Shown piece after piece: positions 51,796-62,288 of a stretch of 64,000 nt of DNA. The DNA is taken from NCBI RefSeq assembly GCF_905147365.1, contig NC_056425.1, positions 2,363,501 to 2,427,500 of the forward strand, in the 5' to 3' direction. The DNA is from Aricia agestis. Taxonomy: Eukaryota; Arthropoda; Insecta; Lepidoptera; Lycaenidae. The position numbers and the translations under genes are program-made. The notes below the pieces were generated by a model. It saw nothing but the letters and a program-made list of their open reading frames with translations, made no database searches and had not been told where the DNA came from. Each line of letters opens with the position of its first letter. Position 1 is the stretch's first letter.

Positions 51796-51975
51796 GTGTT
51801 GGCACTACATATTATAGGCGAACGCGTTGGCCGACGCGTTGGCCGGCGCGCTGGCCCAATGGGTAGAACGAGCATTCGCGCGTTGGCGGTAGGTATTTCG
51901 CCTGTTCTACACATTGGGCCAGCGCGCCGGCCAACGCGTCGGCCAACGCGTTCGCCTATATTATATTGTAGTGCC
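51796..51975. mobile_element. GC-rich near-perfect palindrome (GG)
   Basis: Arms of about 50 bp: TATAGGCGAACGCGTTGGCC continues through GACGCGTTGGCCGGCGCGCT and GGCCCAATG, and the right arm is its complement. Weaker pairing extends outward (GGCACTACA / TGTAGTGCC). Inside each arm CGCGTTGGCC is itself duplicated. Both strands give nearly the same peptide, so the ORFs are artefacts. Confidence 0.9.
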
Positions 51976-52123
51976 GACTTAAAACAAACGCGGGCATCCA
52001 TGTTCTAAATGCTAATAAAAATGAGTTTTGAAGTGAATACAGCGTCGTTGTGCACCGTTTTTTGATAGGTAAAAAGTGGAACGTCTTGTATATATATATT
52101 TTTTTTTAATCATTTACTATACT

Positions 52124-52198
52124 TGATACCCGCTTCTCCGTTGCGCCCAAATTCGTTATCGCGCGGAAACCGTAATTTTTTTTCGGGATAAAAAGTAT
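52124..52198 (-). repeat. Family-A fragment
   Basis: GATACCCGCTTCTCCGTTGC, TTATCGCGCGGAAACCG and GGGATAAAAAGTATC; it stops where SINE C6 begins. Confidence 0.8.
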
Positions 52199-52671
52199 CG
52201 ACGACCTCTGTGGCTCAATTGGTTGAGTGTGTGGCAGCTCAAGCCGGGGGTCGCGGGTTCGAATCCCGCCGACGGAACAAAAAGTTTTGAATGTTTTCGG
52301 GTCTGGATGTTTAAATATGTGTATGATAATTATTATATACTTAATCTGATATCTTTAAACGAGCAATTCTTGTATATATAATTGGAATCTCGGAATCGGC
52401 TCCAACGATTTCCATGAAATTTAGTATATAGGGGGTTTCGGGGGCGATAAATCGATCTAGCTAGGAATCATTTTTAGAAAATGTCATTTTAGTCGTGTTT
52501 TATTGAATACCGAGCAAAGCTCGGTCAAATAGCTAGTAAAAATCTCATGTATGATAATAATAAAATAAAAATCTTAAATATATGTTCATATTGTATAGTA
52601 TAATAATTAAAGTATTAAATATATTATATTTTCCGTTGTCTGGTACCTGTAACACAAGTCCTTCAGGTACA
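52199..52671 (+). mobile_element. SINE-like element C6, split by D2
   Basis: Head GACGACCTCTGTGGCTCAAT and GGTTCGAATCCC at 52.2 kb; tail CCGTTGTCTGGTACCTGTAA to TCCTTCAGGTAC. The 3' end is missing. The D2 insertion is in the AT-rich middle. Confidence 0.85.
52341..52538 (+). repeat. Family-D repeat (D2), intact
   Basis: GATATCTTTAAACGAGCAAT, ATTGGAATCTCGGAATCGGC, GGGGGCGATAAATCGATCTA, CCGAGCAAAGCTCGGTCAAA and TAGCTAGTA. Confidence 0.88.
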
Positions 52672-52828
52672 TTATCTATCTGTCTATACCTGTTCACGCC
52701 CAAACCCCTGAACCGATTTTGCTGAAATTTCGAGATTGACTTACTAGGATACTTTTTATCCCGGAAAAACGTACGGTTTCCATGCTATAAGCGAATTCTG
52801 ACGCAAGGGAGTTGCGGGGTCATCTAGT
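52672..52828 (+). repeat. Family-A repeat, 5' truncated
   Basis: CTATCTGTCTATACCTGTTC, ACCGATTTTGCTGAAATTTC, TATCCCGGAAAAACG and GAGTTGCGGGGTCATCTAGT. Confidence 0.85.
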
Positions 52829-53356
52829 GTCAATATAAAAATATCCACACGCCAATCGAGACAACGGTTCGCTCTGGCGCCTCAGTCGAATAAACTCTGG
52901 GTCAACTAGTCAGTAAATATTTATGGACGATCATACCTCGTTAACCCAGTTCCGGGGTAAGCAAAAACCATACCAATACCGTGATTTAACGCTAAGTGAT
53001 ACTCTGTATGGTAAACGTGGGAGTCGGCAAGATTCCGTGGTGCTTAGATAACGTAAGATAATTTTGACGAAGTCTATCGAATCAGAAAGGCATAGGATTT
53101 GATCCATCTGGAAACGACGTTCTGTTTAATGCTATAGTTCTTGCAATCCACGAAGAATTGTTGTTGTTATCGGTAGGTCAAACAATGTTTGAGTGTTATC
53201 GGTACACCTATAAGTGCACGCGCACACTACAATAAAATATATTAAGAAAAAGCGTCATGGCCAAAGGGAAAGATGCTCAGTGCTCCCCCAAAAATTGGTG
53301 AGGTGCGTCTTCGTGGATTGCACGGACTATACACTTATCCTAGTAATCGAATGATT
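52829..53356. other. Unassigned stretch
   Basis: No recognised gene or repeat. Confidence 0.35.
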
Positions 53357-54033
53357 CTGCTTGCAAAAGTCGAAAGCAGAAATTTTGACTTTGGTACCTT
53401 GTTTAGACTAGTTAGGAGATAAACATACAAAAAGTCCTGACCCCTCCGAGGTGAGCTCGATGGAGGGGGGGGGGGGGGGGGCAAAGAAGGTCCCGTTTTT
53501 TGGTTTTTTGCTTACTCATCATAAAAGGTGCTTCGTACGAAATTCTCTTGTACTACATAATAAAAGTTAATTAAATTCTCTACAACTTTGTCCTTTACAC
53601 TTTGTATTTATCTCCAATCATTGCCTCGCTATGAGCTTCTAAAATTGACCGAGTGTGTTTTTTAGGGTAAAAACGGGACCCTATACTGAGACTTTAATGT
53701 CTGTCCGTCTTCCTGACCGTCTATCTGTCCATCTGTCTGTCCGTCTGTTTGTCCATCTGTCTGTCCGTCTGTCTGTCCTTCTGTCGTCAATGATTGGAGA
53801 TAGATACAAAGTGTAAAGGACGAAGTTGTAGGAAATTTAATTAGCTTTTATTATGTAGTAGAAGAGAATTTCGTTTTTGATGAGTAAGCAAAAAACCAAA
53901 AAACGGGACCTTCTTTGCCCTCCCCTCCCTCGAGCTCACCTCGGAGGGGTCAGGACTTTTAGTATGTTTATCTCCTAACTACTCTAAACAAAGTACCAAA
54001 GTAAAAATTTCTGCTTTCGACTTTTCCAAGCAG
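53357..54033. mobile_element. 680-bp foldback element (FF) with G run and CTGT repeats
   Basis: Arms of about 250 bp: CTGCTTGCAAAAGTCGAAAG, CCTCCGAGGTGAGCTCGATG, CCGTTTTTTGGTTTTTTGCT and TTTACACTTTGTATTTATCT each have complements on the right. The left arm carries a run of about 19 G at about 53463-53481; the right arm has CCTCCCCTCCCTCGAG at that point. The loop is a (CTGTCTGTCCGT)n-type array (53698-53785). Confidence 0.85.
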
Positions 54034-54083
54034 ACCCCCATTTTGGGCATTCGTTTAATACTAGGCTAACTAGGCTAACTAGA

Positions 54084-54256
54084 TTACGGCGGCAACTCCG
54101 TTGTGCTAAAATTCTTTTATCGCGCGGGAACCGTACATTTTTTAACAAAAACTATCCTGTGTCATTTCCCGGGACTTAAAGTTCTCTCCATATGATTTTA
54201 GCAAAATTGGCTTAGCGGTTTGGGCGCGAAGAAGCGCATTTATAATATTAGTATGG
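54084..54256 (-). repeat. Family-A repeat, partly deleted
   Basis: CTAGATTACGGCGGCAACTC, TTATCGCGCGGGAACCGTAC, TTCCCGGGACTTAAAG, GAAGCGCATTTATAATATTA. The (ACAG)n block is missing. Confidence 0.85.
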
Positions 54257-54581
54257 AGTATGCTGTATGGATAGTGTATAGTATGGATACTGGATAGTGA
54301 CAAAACGTAATAGTCAATATATTATTAATATTATTAATATAGTAAAGCTCATCACAATACTTCATCAGTTCTATTAAATGTTTTTGATTGCCTTATTTTG
54401 CGTCCGATCCGAAAACAATACGATCGAAATTAATAATTTTGAGATCATTTAATATGCTCTCATAATTTATATTATTCATTAATCAAGTTTATTTATTGCC
54501 AGATATAACTCGAACTTCGAACGCACCGAAATTAGTTTATAGCGTGGAAACCCTACATCTTTCCACGATGAAAATTCTCAT
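54257..54581. other. Unassigned AT-rich stretch
   Basis: No recognised gene or repeat. Confidence 0.35.
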
Positions 54582-54591
54582 CTACACTATA

Positions 54592-54902
54592 ATAATAATA
54601 CTCCCACACCGGTTTCGGTGACGGTGGCCGGTTTCGTTGAATCAGACCAGTTACGCAGCAGTAATTTTATAGTGCCCAAGTGTTTGCGCAGCAGCGCAGT
54701 TTGGGACGGACGACCGACACGACTGGCGAGAGATCAGGCGCAAGGCCGACTTTACATGCCCATCCGACGCATGGATCATCTTACTTGTCAGACAATCAGG
54801 TGATCAGCCTGCATTGTCCTAACCAAACTTGACATGTTTCCAACGTGGGAATCGAACCCACGACCTCCGAGTCAAGAACCACTCTCTTTACAACTGGACC
54901 AC
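54592..54902 (-). mobile_element. SINE-like element E4
   Basis: Flanked by a perfect 10-bp duplication CTACACTATA (54582-54591 and 54903-54912). (AAT)n at its 3' end, CACACCGGTTTCGGTGACGG, and the head with GGGAATCGAACCCACGACCT on the plus strand. Confidence 0.9.
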
Positions 54903-54989
54903 CTACACTATACATAGCTTTTGTGAAACGAGATAATATATAGCTATAACCTTCCTATCCATAGAAATCGGCACGTAACAGACAGGGAT

Positions 54990-55219
54990 AATAATCCATA
55001 CTAATATTATAAATGAGAAAGTGTGTCCGTCTGTCTCTCCGTCTGTCTGTCTGTTATCTCTTTACACCCAAACCACTGAACCAATTTTGCTGAAATTTGG
55101 TATGAGGATACTTTGAGTCCCGGGAAAGGACATAGGATGCTTTTTATCCCGAAAAATGTACGGTTCCCGCGCGATAAAGGAATTTTGGCGCAACGGAGCT
55201 GCGGGAATCGACTAGTCTA
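54990..55219 (+). repeat. Family-A repeat, full length
   Basis: ATACTAATATTATAAATGAG, CGTCTGTCTCTCCGTCTGTC, TTTGAGTCCCGGGAAAGGAC, TTCCCGCGCGATAAAGG and GGAGCTGCGGGAATCGACTA. Confidence 0.92.
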
Positions 55220-55601
55220 ATACAGGGTGCAATTAAACCTTCCTGCCAAATTTTTTCCAGGGCTTAGGTATCATTAGGAGAGTCCATTCAACCAAAAATA
55301 TTTGGGTGTTATTTTTTTTTCAATGGCATATTTTATCCCATTTAAAATCGTTGCAGAACGGTCACTCGCAGCGCGGGGAATGACCGGGGGTGACGCGGGA
55401 AGAGCCGCGCGCGCGGAGGCACCTCACGCGCGGCCGACGCATCGTATCCATTAATTGTAGTGTTTTTTAGGATAACTTTCGGAAGCTATTTCTCAATATT
55501 TAAGTACTGAGTGATTACAAAAGAAAAAATACGTGTATTTTTATTTTTAACAAGGATCAATGTATCAAAATTTGGCAGGAAGGTTTAATTGCACTCTGTA
55601 T
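55220..55601. mobile_element. Foldback MITE (S2)
   Basis: ATACAGGGTGCAATTAAACC and GGTTTAATTGCACTCTGTAT are the ends; CCTGCCAAATTTT pairs with AAAATTTGGCAGG. A GC-rich centre (GCGCGCGCGGAGG near 55.41 kb). Abuts the family-A copy on its left. Confidence 0.88.
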
Positions 55602-55615
55602 ATGTAGTATTAAAT

Positions 55616-55900
55616 TTTCGTGTCACGGTGTACGTAATTGAACTCCTCTGAAATGGCTCGACCGATTTTCGTGAATCTTAGCGAGCATCGGCTAGGGTTG
55701 AGAATCGGACAACATCTACTTTTTATATTGATAAGTGCATTTGTTGAATAATAGTAAAATATTACAACTCGTGACTGACGGCGACCATTCTTTGTGCGAC
55801 GGGATAGCGATGGACGTTGCCATGGTGTTAGATAATTCAATAAAAGAATATGGGCGAAATACTTTATGTGGCAAAACAATATTTACCGGAACAGCTAGTA
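55616..55900. repeat. Repeat JJ2
   Basis: Inverted relative of 38805-39080: TCGACCGATTTTCGTGAATC, TATTGATAAGTGCATTTGTT, GACTGACGGCGACCATTC, GGGATAGCGATGGACGTTGC and TTTACCGGAACAGCTAGT. A short ORF on the minus strand is not a gene. Confidence 0.8.
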
Positions 55901-55969
55901 TAATATAATATTAAAGTATTGATAGCATGGACTTCAGTTGCTTGCAATTCCGTTTGCAACAAAATATGC

Positions 55970-56345
55970 TGGTGATCCCACACTGCATTTGAAAATGTTT
56001 GTAAACATTTTCTAATATAAAAAATAAAAAAAACTAACAAAATATGTTGTCAATTGTTACATTTTGTTAGGAACTGTTACATGTTATAAGTGCTTACTAA
56101 CATTTTATAACATTTAAATCTGGTATATTTGGCTCACCGCATACCCCGCTGTCACCTTTATAAAAGGTTTACAAACAAAAGGTAACACATGTTTTATTGT
56201 ATAATTTCTTTTGTTATAATTTGTCAACATACGCTTACTAAACATTTTCTAACATGAAAACATTTTTTAACATTTGTGATTAAATGTTTGTTTACAAATG
56301 TTTAACGTTACTAAACATTTTCTAACGGCAGTGTGGGAGCACCAA
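55970..56345. mobile_element. Foldback MITE (HH)
   Basis: TGGTGATCCCACACTGC and GCAGTGTGGGAGCACCA are the ends. AAAATGTTTGTAAACATTTT and AACATTTTCTAACA words recur through the AT-rich body. Confidence 0.8.
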
Positions 56346-56449
56346 TACGTATAACTTTCTGTGATAAAAACTTTTCTAATTTCCCAATACTCAGTCGCGC
56401 TTTTCCAAACTGGTGAAACACAGACTGACACATTGTTTTAAAATATAAT

Positions 56450-56702
56450 ATACAGTGTGTAAAAAAATACGTGATAATACTTTAGGGTGTGTACGTGTTT
56501 CTTATAGAGAGTTCACTGTGAAAGTAGCAGCGCTGAAAGACGAAACTTTTTTTCATTTTTGTATGGGCAAGGGCCCGAGCGTCACGAGTTTCCCCATACA
56601 AAAGTGAAAAAAAAAAAAATTGGTCTTTCAGCGCTGCTACTTTCGCAGTGAACTCTACAAGAAACACGTACACACCCTAAAGTATTATCACTTATTTTTG
56701 TA
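56450..56702. mobile_element. Foldback MITE (I4)
   Basis: GTGATAATACTTTAGGGTGT and ACACCCTAAAGTATTATCAC are perfect 20-bp inverted ends. Inner arms AAAGTAGCAGCGCTGAAAGA and TCTTTCAGCGCTGCTACTTT are also perfect. Confidence 0.9.
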
Positions 56703-56714
56703 CTGTATAAATTC

Positions 56715-56880
56715 TCGTGACACAGTGATTGTGCGCGAAACTCGAACTCCTCCAAAACGGCTCAACCGATTTTTATTGTATGTTCGAGTACATTCGTTAG
56801 GCCTGGGATTTATTTTTTATATTGATACTAGAAATATTATAATTTATATGGCAAAATAACGTTTGCTGGCTCAGCTAGTG
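56715..56880. repeat. Repeat JJ3, fragment
   Basis: CTCAACCGATTTTTATTGTA, TTATATTGATACTAGAAAT, GGCAAAATAACGTTTGCTGG and CTCAGCTAGTGAT follow the order of JJ2. Confidence 0.65.
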
Positions 56881-57107
56881 ATTATGTAAAATTTATTGAA
56901 CGTCCTAGGCATCAAATCAACTGTCTAATTTAACTAAATGGCTGCAAAAAATAGATACAGCCTACCTAGTACCTACCTACCTATAAATAAAAACTGTAAC
57001 TGAGCACGCTTTTCCATATCGTTGCTATCGTTGCTATACTTTGATATTGATCAAGCGACTTTCAGGCAGCATACCTATTATTATAAAAGTACATCCATAT
57101 TGTACTC

Positions 57108-57315
57108 ATAATCCATACTAATATTATAAATACGAAAGTGTGTCTGTATGTTACCTCTTCGCGCCCAAACCGCTGAACCGATTTTGCTAAAACTTACTAT
57201 GGGGATACTTTGAGCCCCGGAAAAGGACACAGGCTACTTTTTATGCCGGATAAATGTACGGTTCCCACGCGATAAACGCGTTTTGGAGCAACGGAGTTGC
57301 GGGCGTCATCTAGTA
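57108..57315 (+). repeat. Family-A repeat, full length
   Basis: ATCCATACTAATATTATAAA, CTTCGCGCCCAAACCGCTGA, TTGAGCCCCGGAAAAGGAC, CCACGCGATAAACGCG and TTGCGGGCGTCATCTAGTA. Confidence 0.92.
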
Positions 57316-57404
57316 ATAAAATAAATGCGAATGTGTGTTTATCTGGAAAATAAATCAGTCTATTTTGTCGCTTTACATCCTAAAGGTGACTTTACGATGT
57401 TTTC

Positions 57405-57642
57405 CGAAAGGTGTCAAGAGACACCCGAATGCAACGAAGTTATTAATTATGTTCAAAAAACCTGTCACATACCTACATATACACTCAATAAAATTATTTA
57501 AAAAACTCCATTTATTGACGCACAGGAATACTATCAACGCCCTCTGCCCCTAGGTAGGTACTAATAAAAAAGTGTCGAGTTCAATTATAGTTCTGTCTAG
57601 CCTCCTTTACGCCGAACGCGCGATAAGGAACTTCGTTCCAAA
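57405..57642 (+). repeat. Family-G repeat (G3)
   Basis: GAAAGGTGTCAAGAGACACC, GAATGCAACGAAGTTATTAA, ACTATCAACGCCCTCTGCCC and ATAAGGAACTTCGTTCC. Confidence 0.8.
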
Positions 57643-57647
57643 AAGTT

Positions 57648-57778
57648 ACTTTATGAACTAGGCTAAAGGTTTCATTTTCTACTGACATTGGTCTAGCAAT
57701 TGCCGCCGCAGCTTTGTAGTTGCGTGGAGCAAAATGAAACCTAAAGCCTAGGTCATAAAGTTGCATTTTATTTGAATT
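57648..57778. mobile_element. Foldback MITE (Q2)
   Basis: ACTTTATGAACTAGGCTAAA and TAAAGCCTAGGTCATAAAGT pair; AGGTTTCATTTT pairs with AAAATGAAACCT. Followed by GAATTTCTGTCGGTCGCGG, as at 16.05 kb. Confidence 0.78.
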
Positions 57779-57892
57779 TCTGTCGGTCGCGGTTGCTTGT
57801 CGCGTTGGTTGGAATAGTAGTGTTAATTTACATTGCAAGGACGCGAGGCGTTGAGATGCATTAGCAATCCAATTACCTATTCAAAATTGGAA

Positions 57893-57963
57893 CAGGCAGC
57901 CCGAGACCGCGAGGAACTGTGTCAATTTAATTTGTATCTTCTTGTGTAGTAAATACAGTTCAG
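57893..57963 (+). repeat. Repeat KK2
   Basis: ACAGGCAGCCCGAGACCGCG, CAATTTAATTTGTATCTTCT and TGTAGTAAATACAGTTC, as at 37317-37395. Confidence 0.5.
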
Positions 57964-58143
57964 TTCTTAATGAGTTATATAAAAGTGCATAGGTTTCTGC
58001 TTTTCTCGATCTGGTTTCAAAACTATATATTAAATAACTGTAGTAAAAGTTTTTATAACTATCCTACGACTTTTTCTAGGTCTCATACCAAACATCAAAA
58101 TCGGTTAAGTAGTTTCAGCGTGAAGAGACAGATAGACAGACAT

Positions 58144-58285
58144 TTTTTTAATGAAATAAGGGGGCAAACGAGCAAACGGGTCGGCCTTTTAAGAGAGAAT
58201 AGGGTAATAGGGGAGGGTAGGGATGGGAAGGGAAGTGAATAGGGGAGGGTAGAGAAGGGAATAGGGTAGGGGATTGGACCTCCGG
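58144..58285 (-). repeat. Family-F repeat with internal deletion
   Basis: ATGAAATAAGGGGGCAAACG joins directly to GGCCTTTTAAGAGAGAATAG; it ends GATTGGACCTCCGGTAAA. Confidence 0.85.
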
Positions 58286-58883
58286 TAAAGACATGAAGAT
58301 ATCATGTTTTTGATTTCTAGCTTTAGTGTAGACACTATCGAAAACAAGTTGTCTTATCATCCATGCTTTAGATTTCAAACATTGCTGTAGAAATTATCAA
58401 ATACGGTCTAAATAAAGCTTAAAATATTTCTGTCGGACCCAAGGACGTAGGGTTTTGCATTTTATTCCCTTAAGTGGTTTATTTTACCTGAAGTGAAGTA
58501 GACATTAGCAGGTTTTCGGCGTTAATTCTGCTTAATTCTCTAGGGATTGGACGTACAGTGTAAATGAAACGAAATTAAGTAGCTTGGGCTCAACTCACAC
58601 TGGGGCAGAGTGTAAGCGACGCGTGTTTTTCACCAAAGCATTTTCAACTCTATTTTTCTTTTTTTAAGTACAAATTTGCCAGGGTTGACGCGCGTCCACG
58701 TGCGCTGTCACGCGCTTACATATTTTTTAAACAGGAATTTGTGAAAAATTCAATAAAAGAACAATAAAATAAAAGAACAACAGAGATGAATATCCGCCAT
58801 TTATTGAATACATTTGTTATTACAAAAAATGTGATAAATGAGGAATTTGAAGAACCGCTCGAACGATTTTGTACAAACTCCAC
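58286..58883. other. Unassigned stretch
   Basis: No recognised gene or repeat. Confidence 0.35.
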
Positions 58884-59325
58884 ATTAGGGGACGCGGACG
58901 CCGCGTTAAAGTAAAAAACCGTGTTGGATATTATGTTTTAGACTGCTATAAAACAAGAAACGGAACAGCAAGAAATGGAAAGGGCGTAAGCGTAACAAAA
59001 TGGTTTTTGTCGCGTAATTTAAAAACCATAAATATATTTCATATAAGCTATGGGCAAATTAAAGTGTATACTTGAACCAATCTGTGTACAAATTTTGGAA
59101 GCTTCAATCACTCTCCTCTGTTGGCAAAATTAGAATCACTTTTTTTACAGAGGTCTTTTCGATTGATTATTCTGTGTTATTAAAGTTGACCAATCGTGTT
59201 ATGCTATGGGTAATTCAAAGACAAAGACATGATGAATACCGACAATGAACTTTAATTTCTTAGCTTTAGTCATTGCTGAGAAAAATCGATATCGCTACAG
59301 CCAAATTATCAAGGCGTCGCCTTAA
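58884..59325. mobile_element. MITE (P1), inverted relative to P2
   Basis: About 440 bp with inverted ends TTAGGGGACGCGGACGCC (decayed) and AAGGCGTCGCCTTAA. The body (GGAAAGGGCGTAAGCGTAAC, ATAAGCTATGGGCAAATTAA, TCAATCACTCTCCTCTGTTG, TATCGCTACAGCCAAATTAT) recurs in reverse at 61632-62091. Confidence 0.8.
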
Positions 59326-59427
59326 CCATCTACTTAATAGTCCAATCAAAACCTAAACATTTGCAAGGATAGATTCTTGAGTTAAAAAATAACAGTGAAA
59401 AGTGGCTTTGGTTTTATATATGTATAG

Positions 59428-59770
59428 ACGACTCCGTGGTCTAGTGGTATGGAGCGCGGCTCTTGACTTGGAGGTCGTGGGTTCGATTCCCGCGTTGGAA
59501 ACATGTTATTTCCAAGTTTGGTTAGGACAAAGCAGGCTGATCACCTGATTGTCTGACAAGTAAGATGATCCATGCGTCGAAAGGGCATGTAAAAAGTCGG
59601 TCCTGCGCCTGATCTCTCGCCAGTCGTATCGGTCTTCCGTCCCACTGGGTTATGAGAGTAAAGGAATAGAGAGTGCTCTTGTGTACTGCGCACATACTTG
59701 GGCACTATAAAATTACTCCTGCGTAGCTGGCCTGGTTTCAATGAAACCGGCCACCGTCACCGAAACCGGT
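59428..59770 (+). mobile_element. SINE-like element E5
   Basis: Head ACGACTCCGTGGTCTAGTGG with GGTTCGATTCCCGCG, body ATCACCTGATTGTCTGACAA, GTCTTCCGTCCCACTGGG, end CACCGAAACCGGTGAGGGAG. Flanks TATATATGTATAG and TATATAGTATAG look like an imperfect target duplication. Confidence 0.88.
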
Positions 59771-59789
59771 GAGGGAGCTATTATTTATA

Positions 59790-60110
59790 TAGTATAGATA
59801 TGAAGATGACTATAAGTTATAACTAACTGTTGTTCATCGTAATTCCCGTAATAATTCTCATCTCTCTCATCTTGTAGATGGGTTATTATTACAATCAATT
59901 TACCCATAATTTACCCCATTGTGCGACCTTCTTCTCATTAGCGTGCGATATTAACTGTCAAACACACGATCAAAGTAATATTAGATTTCCCTGCTGTAAA
60001 ACGATAACTTTATACAGGCTGTGTCAGATTAGTTTACGTTAAGAGCACGCTATTCGCTTTATTTCGAGTATATTAAAGTTGTCAAAAACATAGTATGTAC
60101 ATTATATTAT
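59790..60110. other. Unassigned stretch
   Basis: No recognised gene or repeat. Confidence 0.35.
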
Positions 60111-60460
60111 GAACAAGATGGCGCCCACTCCTTTGCACCAAAATTCGTTTATTGCGAAGGAACCGTACATTTTTCCTGGATGAAAAGTATCCTATGTACC
60201 ATCGAGGAAATTGATTCCTAGGCAGTTGACAGATCAACGATCATTTGGTCGGATCATGTCAATTCAATATTATTTGTGATCTGTCGGCTACGTTTGACAT
60301 AGCGCGGCCAAACTACGTTGGTCCCCCATCTGCCTAGGAATCAAATTCTCTGATAGTACTTTTCCGGGACTCCAAGTAAACCAATACCAAACAGTAAAAT
60401 CGGTTTCAGCCGTTTATAGACAGACAGACACACTCTCGCATTTATAATATTAGTATGGAT
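60111..60460 (-). repeat. Family-A repeat split by MITE W2
   Basis: GCGCCCACTCCTTTGCACC, GAACCGTACATTTTTCCTGG and AAAAGTATCCTATG lie left of the MITE. TTTTCCGGGACTCCAAG, ACAGACAGACACACTCTCGC and ATTTATAATATTAGTATG lie right of it. Confidence 0.88.
60199..60357. mobile_element. MITE (W2), compact copy
   Basis: ATCGAGGAAATTGATTCCTA and TAGGAATCAAATTCTCTGAT are inverted ends. TTTGGTCGGATCATGTCAAT and GTGATCTGTCGGCTACG match W1. It has a single terminal unit where W1 has fifteen. Confidence 0.85.
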
Positions 60461-61279
60461 AGTTTATTTATGCGATTCGCTAGATTAGAAAAGGAGATTT
60501 TGTCAGGAAAAAGGTGCAATGTTTTTACGTTAATTTTGGTTCCTTTAAGCATACAAAAATATAGCAATGACAATTAAACTCCTACACAGGGAGTGTAGGA
60601 GTTTAACACCTATTTTATCGCCAAGGTCATTTTTTATTTTTATTTTATAAATATCATATTGTACGTACTCATTAACGGTGAGTTGTACTTACTTACTTTA
60701 ACTATAACTTTAACTTTAACCATAACAAAATGTCAATTAATGAACTGTCAAATCCCTAGTAAAAGTCCACGATTGATGCCATATTTGACGATAACCTTAA
60801 CCTTAACAATAACTGTATGCCTCTGGTGCTACCCTAAGATTAAACTGGCCAACCACGGTAATTCATATTTGACAACAGCCAGTCGTTCTCAAAATAATGA
60901 CCGTATTATTGACGTATAATTATAGTGCGTGCGCGCGTAATGTCGTTTCCATACATTTTTCATCGGCGATTCTATAAAGAAGTGATAAGGAAAACGTGTT
61001 GGCTAACCCCCCAGGTATTATCAGGCATGGCCTTACTCCAATTTAATTATCCAGGTGTTTTAGCTAAAGCTATATAAATTGGAAACCAATATGAAAATGT
61101 TTGTTAATCCGTTGTGTCCATTACATGAAATTAATTCGGTAATTTATTCATGGCTTAATGAAGTAATTATTGAACATATAATATGTAGATTGAATTTTAA
61201 TAAATTCAAACATTGTATAACATTTCAATTCATTGCGACAGTGTCGCGTAATTTATATCGAAATAGAACGTGATCATAA
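60461..61279. other. Mostly unassigned stretch
   Basis: A small palindrome, AAACTCCTACAC with complement, lies at about 60577-60608. A single arm of the EE MITE (ATCGGCGATTCTATAAAGAA) lies at 60962-61007. ORFs here show no known domain. Confidence 0.4.
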
Positions 61280-61566
61280 AGTTAATATACCTAGCGGAAT
61301 AGAGAAACAAAGGCCTGAGCAAGAGAGATGTCACTATCAGTAACACTGCGTAGTAAAAAGAGACGTGTGATACATGACAACAGCACTCTGTTTTTGACGT
61401 CCAGTCGGCACGTGCCGCACGTTGACAATTTAATCTCATAGAAATCATGTTCAATCATGCTTGTGTAAGTGTATACGTACACATATTTTTACACACAGAT
61501 GAAACCAATTTCGGTTTCGTTTGGCAGCTCGAGATTGTTGCTCTATTCCGCTAAGTATATTAGCTT
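61280..61566. mobile_element. Foldback MITE (II)
   Basis: AGTTAATATACCTAGCGGAA and CTATTCCGCTAAGTATATTA are the ends. No arm pairing in the body beyond about 30 bp. Confidence 0.72.
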
Positions 61567-61631
61567 TATGGAAGTGATTTTGGTGGACGTTGAAATGAAT
61601 TTCTGAAAACGTGCGAGTCCTGGCTAATCCG

Positions 61632-62091
61632 TTAAGGCGACGCCTTGATAATTTGGCTGGAGCGATATCGATTTTTCTCAATAATGACTAAAGTTAAGAA
61701 ATTAAAGTTCATTGTCAGTATTCATCATGTCTTTGTCTTTGAATTACCCATAGCATAACACGATTGGTCAACTTTTATAACACAGAATAATCAATCAAAA
61801 AGACCTCTGTAAAAAAAAGGGATTCCTATTTTGCCAACGGAGGAGAGTGATTTAAGCTTCCAAAATTTGTACATAAATTGGTTCAAGCGTACACTTTAAT
61901 TTGCCCATAGCTTATATGAAATGTGTTTATGGTTTTTAAATTACGCGACAAAAACCATTTTGTCGCTTACGCCCTTTCAATTTTTGCTGTTCCATTGCTT
62001 GTTTTATATGAGAGGCCGGGCCTCTCATAGAAAACAAGCAATCTAAAACATATCAAACACGATTTTTTACTTGAACGCGGCGTCACCTTAA
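61632..62091. mobile_element. TTAA-ended MITE (P2)
   Basis: TTAAGGCGACGCC at the left and GGCGTCACCTTAA at the right. The body matches P1 in reverse. A small palindrome, GAGAGGCCGGGCCTCTC, near 62.01 kb is absent from P1. Confidence 0.85.
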
Positions 62092-62094
62092 GCT

Positions 62095-62222
62095 GATTAT
62101 GCTATTTGGTATAGACATACTTTGAGTACCGAAAAAGGACATAGGATACGTTCTATCCCCTAAAAATGTACGGTTCCCACGCAATAAATTTTGGTGCAAC
62201 GGAGTTGCGGGCGTCATCTAGT
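62095..62222 (+). repeat. Family-A repeat, 5' truncated
   Basis: TATGCTATTTGGTATAGACA, CTTTGAGTACCGAAAAAGGA, TTCCCACGCAATAAATTTTG and CGGAGTTGCGGGCGTCATCT. Starts at the edge of P2. Confidence 0.88.
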
Positions 62223-62288
62223 TAATATAACTAGCTAAAAGTCGAGCTTTGTGAGGGCTCGCGTCGTTTTTCTGCGTGGTAATATTCT

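Noticed and set aside
51777..52008. Arginine-rich ORFs of 70-74 residues on both strands
   Set aside because: They are mirror products of one palindrome.
59428..59500. Possible tRNA gene in family E
   Set aside because: Recurs with the same body and (ATT)n end in five copies.
60685..60815. Telomere-like TTAACC words
   Set aside because: Only a few irregular words (TTAACTTTAACC, CTTAACCTTAAC), and the expected insect repeat is TTAGG.
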